64,000 bases of DNA from Aerococcus sanguinicola (GCF_008726925.1 NZ_VYWO01000005.1:94145-158144), one strand, 5' to 3'; positions 7,924-19,489 are shown, counted from the first letter of the stretch. Notes: generated by a model from the letters alone, not told the origin. Numbers and translations are program-made.

Positions 7924-10900
7924 CCATAAATAAGCATCAAAGGTATTCTCAGTTACATACCTAAAGATATTTACCTTATCATTTTCATTACCTTGACGAA
8001 CAATTCTACCACTTCTTTGCTCTAGGTCAGACGGTCTCCATGGGACGTCTAAATCATGTAAGGCTATTAATTTGTTTTGTACATTTGTACCTGCTCCCAT
8101 TTTTTGCGTAGAGCCTAATAATACTCTTACTTCTCCTCTTCTTACCTTAGAGAACAATTCATCTTTTTGTTTGTCTGTATCAGCTTCGTGTATAAAGGCT
8201 ATTTCTTCTTTTGGTATTCCCATATTTACTAGCTTATTTCTAATATCATCATAGATATTAAATTCTCCATCTCCTTTTGGTGTAGACATATCTGAAAATA
8301 CTAATTGGGTCGATGATTTTTCTTTTGTCTTATCCCAGATCGAAAAGATATTTTTAACACATACATTAACCTTTGAATTAGGATCATCGGGTAGTAGTGG
8401 ATTTATTAATCTTTGGTCAAGGGCAAGTTTTTTACCATCATTTGTAATCTTTAGCATATTATCTTCTGTTGGCTCGACTTGGTTATTTCTAACTGCATCA
8501 GCTCTTTCTGAAATAGATTCTAATATTTCCTTTTGTTCCTCAGTAGGTTTTGTCTTAATAACTTCAAAATTTGCTTCTGGTACTGGCAAATTTAACATAT
8601 CTGAAGTCTTTATATCTGCTACTTCTTTAAACATAGACATCAACTCTGGCAAGTTATAAAACTTTGAAAATCTTGTCTTTTGCCTATATCCAGTACCTTC
8701 TGGAGATAACTCAAAGGTGTTTTCTGTTTCTCCAAAAGTAGAAGCCCAAGCGTCAAAATGTTCTAATCCTCTTGCCTTTAAATCGTCATATTGAAGGTAT
8801 CTTTGCATTGTATAAAGCTCTGTCATTGAATTTGATATTGGTGTACCAGTAGCAAATACAACTCCCTTGCCATCTGTCATTTCATCCATATACCTACATT
8901 TCATATACATATCCGAAGACTTAAAGGCTTCACTCTGACCGATACCCGCAACATTTCTCATCTTGGTATGCAAGAATAGGTTTTTGTAATTATGAGCTTC
9001 GTCTATAAATAACTTATCTACTCCTAGTTCTTCAAAGGTTATTACATCATCCTTTTTAAAGTCATCATTTAGTTTTTCCAGTCTTACCAAGAGTTTCTTC
9101 TTTGTCTTTTCCAGTTGTTTTACAGTGAAATTTTCCCCTCTATTTCTTTTATTCTCGTCAATAAAGGAAACTATATCATCTATTTGGTCTTGTATATGCC
9201 TTACCTGGTATTCCTTAGACATTGGTATTTTTTCGAATTGAGAGTGTCCTATGATGACTGCATCATATTCTCCTGTTGCAATCCTACCAATAAATCTTTT
9301 CCTATTTTTAGGTTGAAAGTCTTTTTTATCGGCCACCATAATGTTCGCTGACGGATATAATTGCATAAACTCTCTACCAATTTGAGTAGTTAGATGGTTA
9401 GGAACTACAAATAATGACTTACTTGCAAGTCCTAACTTTTTAGATTCCATAGCAGAAGCTACCATTTCAAAAGTTTTTCCTGCTCCTACTACATGGGCAA
9501 GTAGTGTATTTCCACCATAAAGAGTCCTTGCTATGGCATTTTTCTGGTGTTCTCGTAGTCTGATTTCAGTATTCATTCCATCAAAAGTTAAGTTAGAACC
9601 ATCAAATTCTCTATTTCTAATTGAATTAAATTTTTCATTATAAATCTTTTCTAGCCTATATCTTCTATCAGGATCTTCAAATATCCAATTCTTAAATTCT
9701 TCTTTAATCAGTTCTTGCTTTTGACTTGCAAGCATAGTTTCTTTTTTGTTTAATACAGAAGTCTTAGAACCATCATCATTTATTACTTGGTCAAATACCT
9801 TTGTATCTTTTAGATTAAGGGCATTTTCAATTAGCTTATAGGCATTCACTCTACTTGTACCATAAGTCATGTTAGCAAGGTCATTAGTTGAGTCAACACT
9901 TTTACCTTCAATGTTCCATTCACTTGTATGTGGTGAGAACCTAACATTTATATTCCACCTATCATAACCTGGTGTTTTTAAAAGATTAAAAGTGAAGTCT
10001 TCTATATCTTTTTGAGGTATCCAAGTTGCTCCTAACCTTACATTTATATCAGAAGCAGTGAGTTCTTCAGGCATAACTTCTTGTAATTTTTCTCTTTGAT
10101 ATTTGAGTTTGCCTAACTCTTTTAATAATGTGTCTTTCTTTTCAGAAGGTGCTAAATCTATTACATTTTCAATTTCTCCGATATATGAATTGAGATAACC
10201 AATCTTTTCTCTAATATTTCCACTTAAATACTCGTCTGCCGATACATATGAAAAATGAAATGGATCGTCATTGTCAAAATTTTCAAAGGGCATTCTGTTA
10301 TTTATTAGGTCTGTGTCCTTAATATCTAAAAATATTTCGCCCTCAAGCTCACCAATTAAAGTGTCCCTATCTTTATTTGTGATAGATTCCATATATTCAA
10401 AATCTACATATCCTTTTTGTGAAACTGATAAGACTAAGGCTTCAAGGGAAGTATCTACATGATCTACTACCTTTGCCTTTGTTATTGTTCTTTTTGAAAA
10501 TATATCACTCTTAGCTTTGAAATTATCCTCATCATCAAGTATTTCTATTGATGATACCAAAGGAAAGTTTGAGTCTTCCTTTAAGGCTCTAGTGTTTGAT
10601 AAGGAGTTAATAAAGCCATGTTTCTTTGAAAAGTTATCATAGACTTCATTTAACTTTGCTTGTGACTCTTTTATCTCTTCATCAGAAAAATCGTCCTTTT
10701 GTTTTTCTATTACATCTTTTAAAGCATCCATTACATCAAGATAATCTTTTATCTTTTCTTTATTTTTATCTGATATATTCTGCTTAATTAAGACAGAGTT
10801 TTCTCTTAGATAGACTTCTTCGTCAATAATGGTATAGGAAAAATTCTTAACATCGTCTGTCGCTGGAAGACTTAATTCTTCATCTTCTAATAGTTCGACC

Positions 10901-13900
10901 TCTTCATATTTTGAATTTGAAGATATTTCCTTACTTGCAAGATCCATTAAATCCTTTAGATTTTCATCTTCTCTTTCATCACAAGTAATAGTATTTCCAA
11001 ATCTTCCAGATACTTCTTTCATATCCCCTAATACCATTTGAGGATTATCTACAAAGTATTTATTATAAGTCAAACCCTTTTTATCAGTTTCTAGGTGTAT
11101 CCAATCGTCATCTCTTTCTATAACTGAATCTCTCTTTTTCAAGAAAATAATATCTGAAGTAACTTCTGTACCAGCAAGTCCTTTAAATGTTGTATTAGGT
11201 AGCCTCATAGCTCCTAAAAACTCACATCTTGCATTAATATATTTTCTAACAGATTCATCTTTTTTATCCATAGTTCCAGATGATGTTATGAAGGCAATAA
11301 TTCCTCCATTCCTAACCTTATCTATTGACTTTGCAAAAAAATAATCGTGAATCAGAAAGTTATTTCTGTTATATTCACGATCGTTTACTTTAAAATCTCC
11401 AAAGGGAACATTTCCTATAACTAAATCGAAAAAGTTATTTGAGAAGTTTGTTTCTTCAAAGCCTTTAATTTGAATATTGGCTTCAGGATAAAGTTCTCTT
11501 GCTATTCTTCCGCTTAGACTATCTTTTTCTACTCCATAGACTTTAGACGCTTTCATTTCACTTGGTATATTACCAATGAAATTACCAACTCCTGCAGACG
11601 GTTCAAGGATATTTCCAGTCTTAAATCCCATATCTGTTATGGTCTTATATATTCCATCCATTACCTCTCTAGGTGTATAAAAGGATGTTAAGGTAGACTC
11701 TTTAGCATTCAAATACTCTCCATTTGTTAGATTTTCTTTTAAAATATTTCTTGCTTCAAGCCATTGTCCGCCCTTTTCTTCATCAAAGACATTGGCAAGA
11801 CCACCCCAACCTAGATAGTCAGCAAGATAGGCTTGTTCATACTCCCTTGGGCTCCTATTTTCATTTTCAAGTCTTTTGAGCATTTTAATAGCTTTGATAT
11901 TTTTATCTAGTCTTTCTGATGGTGTTAGGTATTCTGAGTAAATATGATTTTTCAAGTCATAATTTCTAGCAAAACTTAGCCTTTCCTTATTAGGTTCATA
12001 GCCTAGATTTTTTAAATCCTCTTTACCCCTCAATAAGTTTTCGGCTGCTTCCCTAGGTACATTGTATCTATCCATCATTTGGTCAATTTCTGGATTGTGG
12101 GTATCAATAAAGCTTTCTTGCTCTACTTGTCTTTCAATTTGATTTTCATGCTCAGATAATTTGTATATCTCATAATTTCCACTATCTAAAAGGTCATCAA
12201 TCTTTCTACTTTCTTCAAATGTTTCACCCTTATATAAAGGGAATTCTTCCCCATTAACTTCTACTTTAGTTCCAGTTTCAATTAAGTTAATTCCATCAAA
12301 GGTATTCTCATCTTCTAAAATAAATTCTTTTCCAACTTTTACTGCTAGTTTTTCTGATGTTTGACTTAAATTTTCAAATATTTCTTCAAGGTATGAATCG
12401 TTTCTATATGGAATTACTTCCGAACCCCTAATCATACCTCCCATATATTCCATATTGTCTCTGATAGTGACAGTTTTAAGTCCTCCACTTAGTTCATCAA
12501 AATCTGTAATTGTAAAGTCCTTATCTTTATATCTAACCTGATCGCCTATCTTAAATTTAGGCTCTATCTTTTCTTTATCTTCTTGTAATGATTTTTCCTC
12601 ACTTAGTGTAACTTGTTCTTCTAAATATGAAAATTCACGCTCATTTACTTCTTCACCATCACCAAGGTCAATCCTATAGTGTTCGACAACTTCACCGTCT
12701 ACATAGTGGTCAAAATAGAATTTGAAATATCCGATATAATCATCAGTCATTTCTCCAAATTCATTTTCTCCATGAGTTTGATTATGGTCTTTAATATCAA
12801 TATCCTTTTGTCTTAGGATATTGATTAAGTCTTTAGTTACTATCTGCCCACTATAATCGGGAACTAATTCGTGGTTTTCATTAAATTCTACAATCCAGTA
12901 GTCTTTTCTTTTTTCAATGTTGTTGCCATCAAAAAAAGAAGCTTTATCAGCTTCCTTTTCTTGGCTTATTTCATTTTCTAAGCTTCCACGTATTCCTTGA
13001 TTGCCATTCTCTTCACTGTTGCCATTAAGTTGTTCATCTGTCCTTGGTATTCCTCTGGATTCTCTCTCATCATCTTCTCTGTCAATCCTTGTGCTCTCAT
13101 CATCTTGACTTTCTCTCTCTTGATAAAGTCCACTGCCTGATCTTGAATTTCCTTCAGATGGTTCAAAAGTGTTTTCTCCTCGTACATTTCCTGAAGTTTC
13201 TTCCAGTTCTCCATGTCCTCGCTCCCTACTAGGTAAGACAGTCTTAGTACTGCGTAAGTCGGATTCGGAAATCTCTCCATAAATTCCAGATCCTTCTCCA
13301 TCATATCCAAGGCTTTCTCTTCGATCTTCATCGCTATTTCCTCTGTCGCTTCCATCTGTGAAAACTCGTCCATCTCTACTTCTTGACCTATCATCTCGTC
13401 TATATAAATCATTTTGACCTCCTCTATCTTCATTTGTATTTTCTATATCTCTATTATAGTCGGCATCGGCCCTTTCTGTCAGCAGCCTAGCACGATCCAT
13501 TTCCTTAGATTTTTCTATTGTTTTATCTATAATATCTTCACTAACCCTTGATATTACAAGACCTATCTGTTCTAAAGAAATTGTATTAATCCTAGAAAAA
13601 TTATTTTTTAAATTTTCCATATCCATAGGATAGACTGTATTAAACCTATTAGCTACCGCATAGGATATTGAGTCTCTCATAAACTTTTCAAAGCTAAGTC
13701 TATCCTCTATATCTATCCTCAAATCAGCAAGAGCCAAGTTAATATATTCATCTCCATAAATTCGACTTAAAGAAAATATATTTTCATTAAGTGAATCACT
13801 AGCTTCAAATGAAGAATCTCTTATTATTTCTTTTAAAGCCTCGTTATGGTTTTCGTGGTCAAACTGCCATAAGCTAACCTCATTAATATTCCTATCCATT

Positions 13901-14196
13901 GATGTAGTCTGACTAATATCAAAGATGTATGAAACTCTTTGGCTTACATCACTCCCAACTAAAATTGGAATACCTTTTTGACCCCTCATAACAACTCTGC
14001 CAAAATATTTCTTCCACATATCAAATGTCGCACAAGCTCTAGCTTCAGGTTCTTTGTTATATATACTTAATTGGCTAGAAAAATCATATTTCTGATTATT
14101 GCCTATAACCTTTAAGAGTTTTAAATATTCTTTTTCATCTTGCAAAACTTCATACTTTATAGCTTCTTGTATATTCTTAAAATCATTTACTTGCAT
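7924..14196 (-). CDS. Giant ICE methylase/SNF2-like helicase, exon 1
   Basis: 2091 residues up to the intron, 2546 in total after joining with 4215-5582. Order of parts: an ArdC/LtrC-like N-terminal region ([24 protein letters not shown]) in residues 1-110; a low-complexity Arg/Asp/Glu/Ser-rich linker near 240-410; small LPD-type domains; an N6-adenine methylase-like domain near 860-960 ([24 protein letters not shown]); a helicase core with Walker A HVVGAGKT near 1570, DEAH near 1730, TGTPISNS, and motif [12 protein letters not shown] near 2065. Such giant proteins are widespread in Firmicutes ICEs; proposed roles are DNA processing and protection from restriction. It overlaps the methyltransferase gene by 14 bases. 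The displayed frame ends six codons into the intron. Confidence 0.9.
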
Positions 14197-15148
14197 TTTC
14201 TACCTCCATTCTATGAATTTCTTTTATAATAGCCATTAAAATATCGACCACAATAGAATTGCCGGCCTGCTTATATAGTTTGCTTGAAGTGCAATTTTTT
14301 CTTCTTGGATGTACTTCTTCTAGTTTGTCTATATCTCTATCATCAAAACCCATGAGTCTTAGACATTCTCTTTCTGTTAAATACCTATACTGATCATTTC
14401 CGATATCTATTATTCCAGAATTGGGTACTCTCATTTGTTTTGTAGAAATAGTATAAGAAAAATCTTTAATCACTTTAAGTCGCCCTCTAAAACTACTATC
14501 TATGCCTTTATTTAAAAATTTGAGCATATAAGGTTGAGTCATTGTGTAAAGTTCACCTACATCTTTTTCTAAAAATACACTTAGTGGTCTAGTTTCTTTC
14601 CTCTCCAATTTATTAAAAGAAAAGTTATTTGCTCCAAGACATGAAACAACAAATATCCTTTCTCTTTTTTGAGGTATCCCAAAGTCCATTGCATTTAAGA
14701 TTTCATACTTGCTTTCATATCCTAGGCTCTCTAGCTCTTTTAGATAAATAAAAAAGGAGTCCCTCATATTTCTATCAAGGACTCCCTTTACATTCTCCCA
14801 AATTATCCATTTAGGTTTATCTTTCATTTCTTTGATTATTCTAATTGTTTCAAATAGTAGGCTTGATCTAGTTCCTGAGTTTTTTACTCCTCCTTGCTTT
14901 TTTCCAATTCTTGAAAAGTCTTGGCAAGGACTTCCATGCATAATTAAGTCTATCTTTTCATTAGTAGCTTTATATCCTACTACTGATTTTGGCTTATAAC
15001 TCTCTCCATAAAGTGCGTTGTATGATTTAACACAAGCCTTATCTATTTCTACATAATCAACAACTTCATAAGGTATCTTTAAATTAATAAAAGCCTTTCT
15101 AATGGCACCTATGCCACCGAAAAGCTCTAATATTTTTACCTTATTCAT
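14183..15148 (-). CDS. DNA (cytosine-5) methyltransferase
   Basis: 321 residues with all main C5-methylase motifs: [13 protein letters not shown] (SAM binding) at the N-terminus, GSPCQDFS with the catalytic cysteine near residue 80, [20 protein letters not shown], and [11 protein letters not shown] at the C-terminus. It transfers a methyl group from S-adenosylmethionine to cytosine in DNA. No restriction enzyme gene is next to it, so it is an orphan; in ICEs such enzymes probably protect the incoming DNA from host restriction. The start overlaps the end of topB and the stop overlaps the helicase start, so the three are one operon. Target sequence is unknown. Confidence 0.92.
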   Translation of the reverse strand: MNKVKILELFGGIGAIRKAFINLKIPYEVVDYVEIDKACVKSYNALYGESYKPKSVVGYKATNEKIDLIMHGSPCQDFSRIGKKQGGVKNSGTRSSLLFETIRIIKEMKDKPKWIIWENVKGVLDRNMRDSFFIYLKELESLGYESKYEILNAMDFGIPQKRERIFVVSCLGANNFSFNKLERKETRPLSVFLEKDVGELYTMTQPYMLKFLNKGIDSSFRGRLKVIKDFSYTISTKQMRVPNSGIIDIGNDQYRYLTERECLRLMGFDDRDIDKLEEVHPRRKNCTSSKLYKQAGNSIVVDILMAIIKEIHRMEVENASK

Positions 15149-16862
15149 TTAGATTATTCTTGTACCTATCTACAAGCTCCCTTATACTATCTTCAATTTC
15201 TCTTAAAAAGTCTTCTTTATCTACCTCGCCAGAGCTGATCTTTGCAAGTTTCATTTCCCATTCAGATGTTGTTTCAGCCGACTTAAACTTATCCTCTACA
15301 ATTGATACAAGTCTATTGCCTTTTTCAGTTACAAGTAGATTTTTCTTATCTCTTCTTATGAGATCCTTATGGATAAGATTTTCAATAATTCCTGCTCTTG
15401 TAGCTGGCGTTCCTAAGCCTTTTCTCTCCACTTCTATGTCTTTATCTAAGGATTCTACTCCTGCATTTTCCATAGCCTTTAAAAGTGTATCTTCATTATA
15501 ATGACTTGGAGCTTTGGTAAATTTCTCTGATATATTTTTAGAAGTTATCTTAATTTTATCTCCAGTCTTTATATATGGTAATTCATTTTCTTGTTTTTCC
15601 TTTCCATAGCTCTTTAGATACTTGGTATAACCTTCATCAATTACAGTCTTGCCACTTGCATTAAAGTTAAACTTGTCATATTCATATCTGATTTTTCTGC
15701 TAGATTCCTTTAAGTTATCCGAGCATGAAGCAAGTAATTTATCCTTAATTAGATTATAGATTTTACTTTCTTTATCAGATAAATCTTTGGCTTTTCCGAT
15801 ACCTGATATAGTAGGAATAATTGCATAGTGGTCTGTAACCTTAGATGAATTAAAAATAGACTTAAAGTTTGATTCATTGATTTTAAAACCTTCTTCAAGT
15901 CCTTCTAATAATTCTTTCATAGTGGTAACCATATCATCGGTTAAATACCTACTATCCGTTCTTGGATATGTGATTAGCTTCTTTTCATACAAAGCTTGTG
16001 CCAGATTTAAAGTGTCATTTGCTGAATATCCAAAATATTTATTTGCTTCTCTTTGTAAGGTAGTAAGATCATAAGGCTTATCTGGTTTTGTGCTTACTTC
16101 TTTGTCTTCTACCTCTGTAATAACTATTTCATCTTCTAACAAGTTTAATAGTTGTTCTGCAACTTCAATTTTATCAATCCTATCAGATACAAGTTTCAAT
16201 TCTCCATAAGATAGGTCAACTGTATAATATTTTTGCTTCTTAAATAGATTTATTTCGCTATCTCTTTTAGCTATTAAATATAGAGTTGGTGTTTGTACTC
16301 TACCAACTGAATATGTTTCCTTGTAAATGCAAGAATAAAGCCTACTTAAATTCATTCCTACCAGCCAATCTGCAATAGCTCTTGCACTTGCCGATCTATA
16401 TAAGTCTTCAAAGTTTTCTCCATCTTTAAGATTTCTAAAGCCATCTTCAATAGCTTTGTTTTCCATTGAAGATATCCAAAGTCTTTGAATCTTCTTCTTA
16501 CATTTAGCTTGATTATATACAAGCCTAAAAATAAGTTCTCCCTCTCTTCCAGCATCACAAGCATTTATAACTGTGTCGATGTTCTTATCGTTTAAAAGTT
16601 TCTTTAAAACTCCATATTGTTTTTTAGTGCTTTTAGATACTTCATAAATATATTCTTCTGGAATTATAGGAAGAGTGTCTATTCTCCATTTCTTCCATTT
16701 TTCATCAATCTTATCTGGACTTGCCATTTGAATTAAATGACCGACACACCAAGAAACAATGTATCCACCTCCCTCATAATATCCGTTTTTTCTTGTTCTT
16801 GCTCCAATTACTTTTGCAATTGTAACTGCTACACTTGGCTTTTCTGCTATTACTAACTTCAT
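15141..16862 (-). CDS. topB: DNA topoisomerase III (type IA)
   Basis: 573 residues. The N-terminal TOPRIM domain has AEKPSVAVTIAKVIG and DAGREGELIFRLVY; the active-site tyrosine lies in ITYPRTDSRYL near residue 305. GVGRVQTPTL-like (YSVGRVQTPTLYLIAKR) is also present. It relaxes and decatenates DNA by passing a strand through a single-strand break, useful during conjugative replication. It is shorter than E. coli TopB and lacks C-terminal zinc fingers, as usual for ICE versions. ATG 16862 follows GGAGG and is chosen over the frame start 12 bases upstream. The start lies about 55 bases beyond a palindrome identical in type to the abiE operator. Confidence 0.95.
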   Translation of the reverse strand: MKLVIAEKPSVAVTIAKVIGARTRKNGYYEGGGYIVSWCVGHLIQMASPDKIDEKWKKWRIDTLPIIPEEYIYEVSKSTKKQYGVLKKLLNDKNIDTVINACDAGREGELIFRLVYNQAKCKKKIQRLWISSMENKAIEDGFRNLKDGENFEDLYRSASARAIADWLVGMNLSRLYSCIYKETYSVGRVQTPTLYLIAKRDSEINLFKKQKYYTVDLSYGELKLVSDRIDKIEVAEQLLNLLEDEIVITEVEDKEVSTKPDKPYDLTTLQREANKYFGYSANDTLNLAQALYEKKLITYPRTDSRYLTDDMVTTMKELLEGLEEGFKINESNFKSIFNSSKVTDHYAIIPTISGIGKAKDLSDKESKIYNLIKDKLLASCSDNLKESSRKIRYEYDKFNFNASGKTVIDEGYTKYLKSYGKEKQENELPYIKTGDKIKITSKNISEKFTKAPSHYNEDTLLKAMENAGVESLDKDIEVERKGLGTPATRAGIIENLIHKDLIRRDKKNLLVTEKGNRLVSIVEDKFKSAETTSEWEMKLAKISSGEVDKEDFLREIEDSIRELVDRYKNNLNE

Positions 16863-16878
16863 TAATACCTCCATAAAT

Positions 16879-16910
16879 AAAAAAAAGAGCGAAAGATTTC
16901 TCTCTCGCTC
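16879..16910 (-). terminator. Terminator/attenuator between abiEii and topB
   Basis: Arms near GAGCGAAAGA (16887-16896) and TCTCTCGCTC (16901-16910), ten pairs with one mismatch, followed on the minus strand by a run of T (complement of 16879-16886). It sits only a few bases before the topB ribosome binding site, so topB either has its own promoter at the palindrome or depends on read-through. Confidence 0.7.
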
Positions 16911-16917
16911 AAAGTTT

Positions 16918-16949
16918 TTCTCCCGAATATTGTATTATTTTCGGGAGAA
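16918..16949 (-). promoter_or_regulatory. Second copy of abiE-type palindrome, upstream of topB
   Basis: 32 bp with 12-base arms TTCTCCCGAATA (16918-16929) and TTTTCGGGAGAA (16938-16949), one mismatch between arms. It matches the palindrome before abiEi (18556-18587) at 30 of 32 positions, in the same orientation. It lies 6 bases after the abiEii stop and upstream of topB. Probable binding site for the AbiEi repressor; inference from the known autoregulation of AbiE systems. Confidence 0.65.
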
Positions 16950-16955
16950 TTCGAT

Positions 16956-17939
16956 TTACTTATTAATTTCTTTTTCTAGTTCTTGAAGAACTTTTATAAT
17001 CTCTTCAAAGTTTGGATAGTCTCCATAAATCATTTCTGACATAGCCTTATAATCTTTTTCTATTTCAGAAAATCGAAACTCTCTTGGGACTAACTTCAAT
17101 CTACCATTTAATGCTTCTTCGTATTTTGCCCACTTCCTAGGATAAAATTTCATCTTAAATTCAGTCACTTTTTTTAATAACCCTTTATCTTCTAAGGCTT
17201 TGTTTTTAAAATCTGAATTTGCTATTTTATATAAGTCATAAAAGTGTCTTGCATATCTGTGGGGCATAGGAGAAGCTTCCGGTCTATTTGCTTCGTGGTG
17301 TAAAATTGTTGCTTTTTCCCAAAAGGTTCTCTCTGCCGATACTGTCCTTATATTAGTTTTTTCTTTAAATACATTTGAATATGCTTCGCCAATTATCGGC
17401 AAAACTTCAACATCAATTGCAGGTGTCCATGCTGCAAGGCTTCCTATTTCAAGCCTTATATTTTGTGTCAAATAATTAGATTCAAAGATTTTAGGATATT
17501 TACATAGAATTGTTTGTGGATCTATTGTATCTATTGAAAATTCAAAATCAAAATCCTTTAAATCTTCTTCTAAAATTTTTACAAATTCATCTCTTAAAAA
17601 TTCTTCTGTCTTTTCATTGACTTCTTTGTTGAATTTATCTTGCTTGGTATTTGATCTTTCTATCCATGGTTCTTTTTCTTCGTAACCTAATACTCGCCAA
17701 TCTAAGATTAAATCTATATCTTCAGAAAATCTTTCAATGAGTCCAAAACATTTTGAAAGTGATGTTCCTCCTTTAAAGGTAAAATATTCCCTCCATTTGT
17801 TTTCATTAAATAGATAATCTAAGATAAAAGTAACCCAATAGTCCTTTTCAATAACTGCCTCAGATATATTTCTCTTTCTGGCTGTATTTACCATTAAAAC
17901 TCTTAAGTCTTCTTTGTTTTCTATATAAAACTTATTCAT
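16956..17939 (-). CDS. abiEii: AbiEii nucleotidyltransferase toxin
   Basis: 327 residues of the AbiEii/AbiGii family. Visible motifs of the polymerase-beta-like nucleotidyltransferase fold are FKGGTSLSKCFGL followed by RFSEDIDLILDW (metal-binding acidic residues) near residue 60-85, and the conserved RTVSAERTFWEKATILHHEA block near 215. In characterised AbiE systems AbiEii is a toxin that transfers nucleotides and arrests growth, giving phage resistance by abortive infection and stabilising the mobile element; AbiEi counteracts it by repression. ATG 17939 has GAGGG five bases upstream; GTG 17951 is the alternative. It overlaps the end of abiEi by eight bases. Motifs look intact. Confidence 0.9.
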   Translation of the reverse strand: MNKFYIENKEDLRVLMVNTARKRNISEAVIEKDYWVTFILDYLFNENKWREYFTFKGGTSLSKCFGLIERFSEDIDLILDWRVLGYEEKEPWIERSNTKQDKFNKEVNEKTEEFLRDEFVKILEEDLKDFDFEFSIDTIDPQTILCKYPKIFESNYLTQNIRLEIGSLAAWTPAIDVEVLPIIGEAYSNVFKEKTNIRTVSAERTFWEKATILHHEANRPEASPMPHRYARHFYDLYKIANSDFKNKALEDKGLLKKVTEFKMKFYPRKWAKYEEALNGRLKLVPREFRFSEIEKDYKAMSEMIYGDYPNFEEIIKVLQELEKEINK

Positions 17940-18543
17940 TTTTGCCCTCACAAATTTCCCTTATTACTTCATATATCCATGCAGGAACTGATTTTGATTC
18001 GTTCATTAAATCTGTTCTTTCTTCTTGAGTTAAATTTTCTCTTATCTTTTGCATAACTTGGGCATTGATATTTTCTTTCCCTAAAGACTTAATTGCTTGA
18101 ATTACAGTCGCTGTCTTTAAGGACATATTAGCAATCTCTCCTGGATTTACTTTTTTAAATTCTAAAATTGTATCTCCAATTTTATATTCTTTATATCTTC
18201 CACTAGATATATATTTATAATGTGTTGGTACTTGTGTTGAAAGTCCTAATAAGTTTAAGGCTGTGCTATTATATGGTGCAATATTCCAATTGTATTTTCT
18301 TGCTATGGCAAGTGCTAATTCGTGAATTGATACTGCTTCGTACTCTCCAATTAACTCACTGTATTTTGGATTGTAATAGAATCCATTAATTACTCTTTTT
18401 ATTTTATTTTCACTAACTAGTTGATTTAAAGTTCTACGGACAGTTTCATTTCCTGCTATATCTAAGAAATCATTGTTTATAAAAACTTTTCTGCTATCAA
18501 AATCATTAATTCTATTTTTTATTTGATCTAAATAAGAATTCAT
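17932..18543 (-). CDS. abiEi: AbiEi antitoxin / transcriptional autorepressor
   Basis: 203 residues. The N-terminal 70 residues look like a winged helix (FLDIAGNETVRRTLNQLVSENKIKRVINGFYYNPK), followed by the AbiEi core with HELALAIARKYNWNIAPYNSTALNLLGLSTQ and FKKVNPGEIANMSLKTATVIQAIKSLG. AbiEi of the streptococcal system binds inverted repeats in its own promoter and represses the operon. Here a perfect 12+12 palindrome lies directly before the gene. ATG 18543 is preceded by AAAGGTGG; the longer frame from 18576 would begin inside the palindrome and is rejected. The partner gene abiEii follows with overlap. Family call is firm; the DNA target is inferred. Confidence 0.9.
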   Translation of the reverse strand: MNSYLDQIKNRINDFDSRKVFINNDFLDIAGNETVRRTLNQLVSENKIKRVINGFYYNPKYSELIGEYEAVSIHELALAIARKYNWNIAPYNSTALNLLGLSTQVPTHYKYISSGRYKEYKIGDTILEFKKVNPGEIANMSLKTATVIQAIKSLGKENINAQVMQKIRENLTQEERTDLMNESKSVPAWIYEVIREICEGKNE

Positions 18544-18555
18544 TTTGCACCACCT

Positions 18556-18587
18556 TTCTCCCGAATATTGTATCATATTCGGGAGAA
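18556..18587 (-). promoter_or_regulatory. Palindromic operator before abiEi
   Basis: Perfect 12-base arms TTCTCCCGAATA (18556-18567) and TATTCGGGAGAA (18576-18587) around an 8-base centre. It lies immediately upstream of the abiEi ribosome binding site, the place where AbiEi autorepressors bind in studied systems. The centre could hold promoter elements. Confidence 0.7.
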
Positions 18588-18617
18588 ATATTCAATTTAG
18601 ATTAAATTTTCATATCT

Positions 18618-19475
18618 TTATAATAGTTCATCATCTTCATCTAAAGATTCTTCGTGAGTTTCATCATCGTCATCATCTTCTGACTCACTAATATAATCCT
18701 CATCATCTTCTTCAAAGTCTTCCAACATTTTATCTTCCTTAGCTTTGACTACTTTAAAATAATATCCTGCTCCTACAACTCCTCCAATTACAAGTGCAAC
18801 AATTAGAAATGAACCTATTCCACTTTTCTTTTCTTCTTTTACTGGAACAACAGTAGGTTCTTCTTTTTTTACTTCTTCTTTCTTAGGTTCTTCAACCTTT
18901 ATATTGTTTTTATCTTCTGATTCAATCATATTAAGTAGGTCTTGCTCTCCTACTTCTGTCAATAGCCTTACATTATCTTGATTTGATGAATGATCCACTA
19001 TTAGGTGCATAGTTTTTCCACTTTTAGTTTGAAATGTTAAAAATTGTCTTACATCTACTGGATTTTCTTTATCTTTTTCTGTATCTCCACTTGGTGTAAT
19101 ATCTTTTCCATTCCTATCTACATTTTCAATTACTGAACCTCTTGCCTTATTTTCTTGTGTTGCTAGACTATTTACTGCCTTCGTATTACCACCTTTTACA
19201 AGTGGTGTTTTCTTTGGAGGATTATTTGAAGGCTTGGCTGCTTCACTTGTATTTCCTGGTATTCTTGGAACATCTTGATAAGGAATTTCTTCTTTTGATG
19301 GTGTAAAAACATCATCTTTCAACATTTTTTCAAATTCTTCTTTTTGTGGTTCATAGATTGATTCGTTTTGACTTTCAATCTGTCCTTCATTTGTCATCGC
19401 AAATGTAGTTGCTGGTACTGTAAATGTAAAAAGGAGTAACGCTATGGCTACTCCTCGTTTAATGCTCTTATTCAT
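18618..19475 (-). CDS. DUF4366-family membrane-anchored ICE protein
   Basis: 285 residues. It starts with a signal peptide (KRGVAIALLLFTFTVPATTFAM). A long, proline- and glutamate-rich outer region follows, then the conserved QFLTFQTKSGKTMHLIVDH block and LLTEVGEQDLLNMIE typical of DUF4366. One membrane helix (IGSFLIVALVIGGVVGAGYYF) lies near residue 230, followed by a very acidic cytoplasmic tail ending DDDDETHEESLDEDDELL. Such proteins accompany the NlpC/P60 protein and DUF4315 in Firmicutes ICE secretion operons; the function is not known but a role at the cell-surface part of the mating machine is likely. It is followed downstream by the abiE operon. Confidence 0.8.
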   Translation of the reverse strand: MNKSIKRGVAIALLLFTFTVPATTFAMTNEGQIESQNESIYEPQKEEFEKMLKDDVFTPSKEEIPYQDVPRIPGNTSEAAKPSNNPPKKTPLVKGGNTKAVNSLATQENKARGSVIENVDRNGKDITPSGDTEKDKENPVDVRQFLTFQTKSGKTMHLIVDHSSNQDNVRLLTEVGEQDLLNMIESEDKNNIKVEEPKKEEVKKEEPTVVPVKEEKKSGIGSFLIVALVIGGVVGAGYYFKVVKAKEDKMLEDFEEDDEDYISESEDDDDDETHEESLDEDDELL

Positions 19476-19489
19476 TTTTCTATCCTTTC

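Noticed and set aside
12978..13433. 151-codon open frame inside the helicase gene
   Set aside because: It lies in another frame of the low-complexity Arg/Asp/Glu/Ser linker of the helicase, whose codon bias keeps the second frame open by chance. It has no known domain and no good ribosome binding site.
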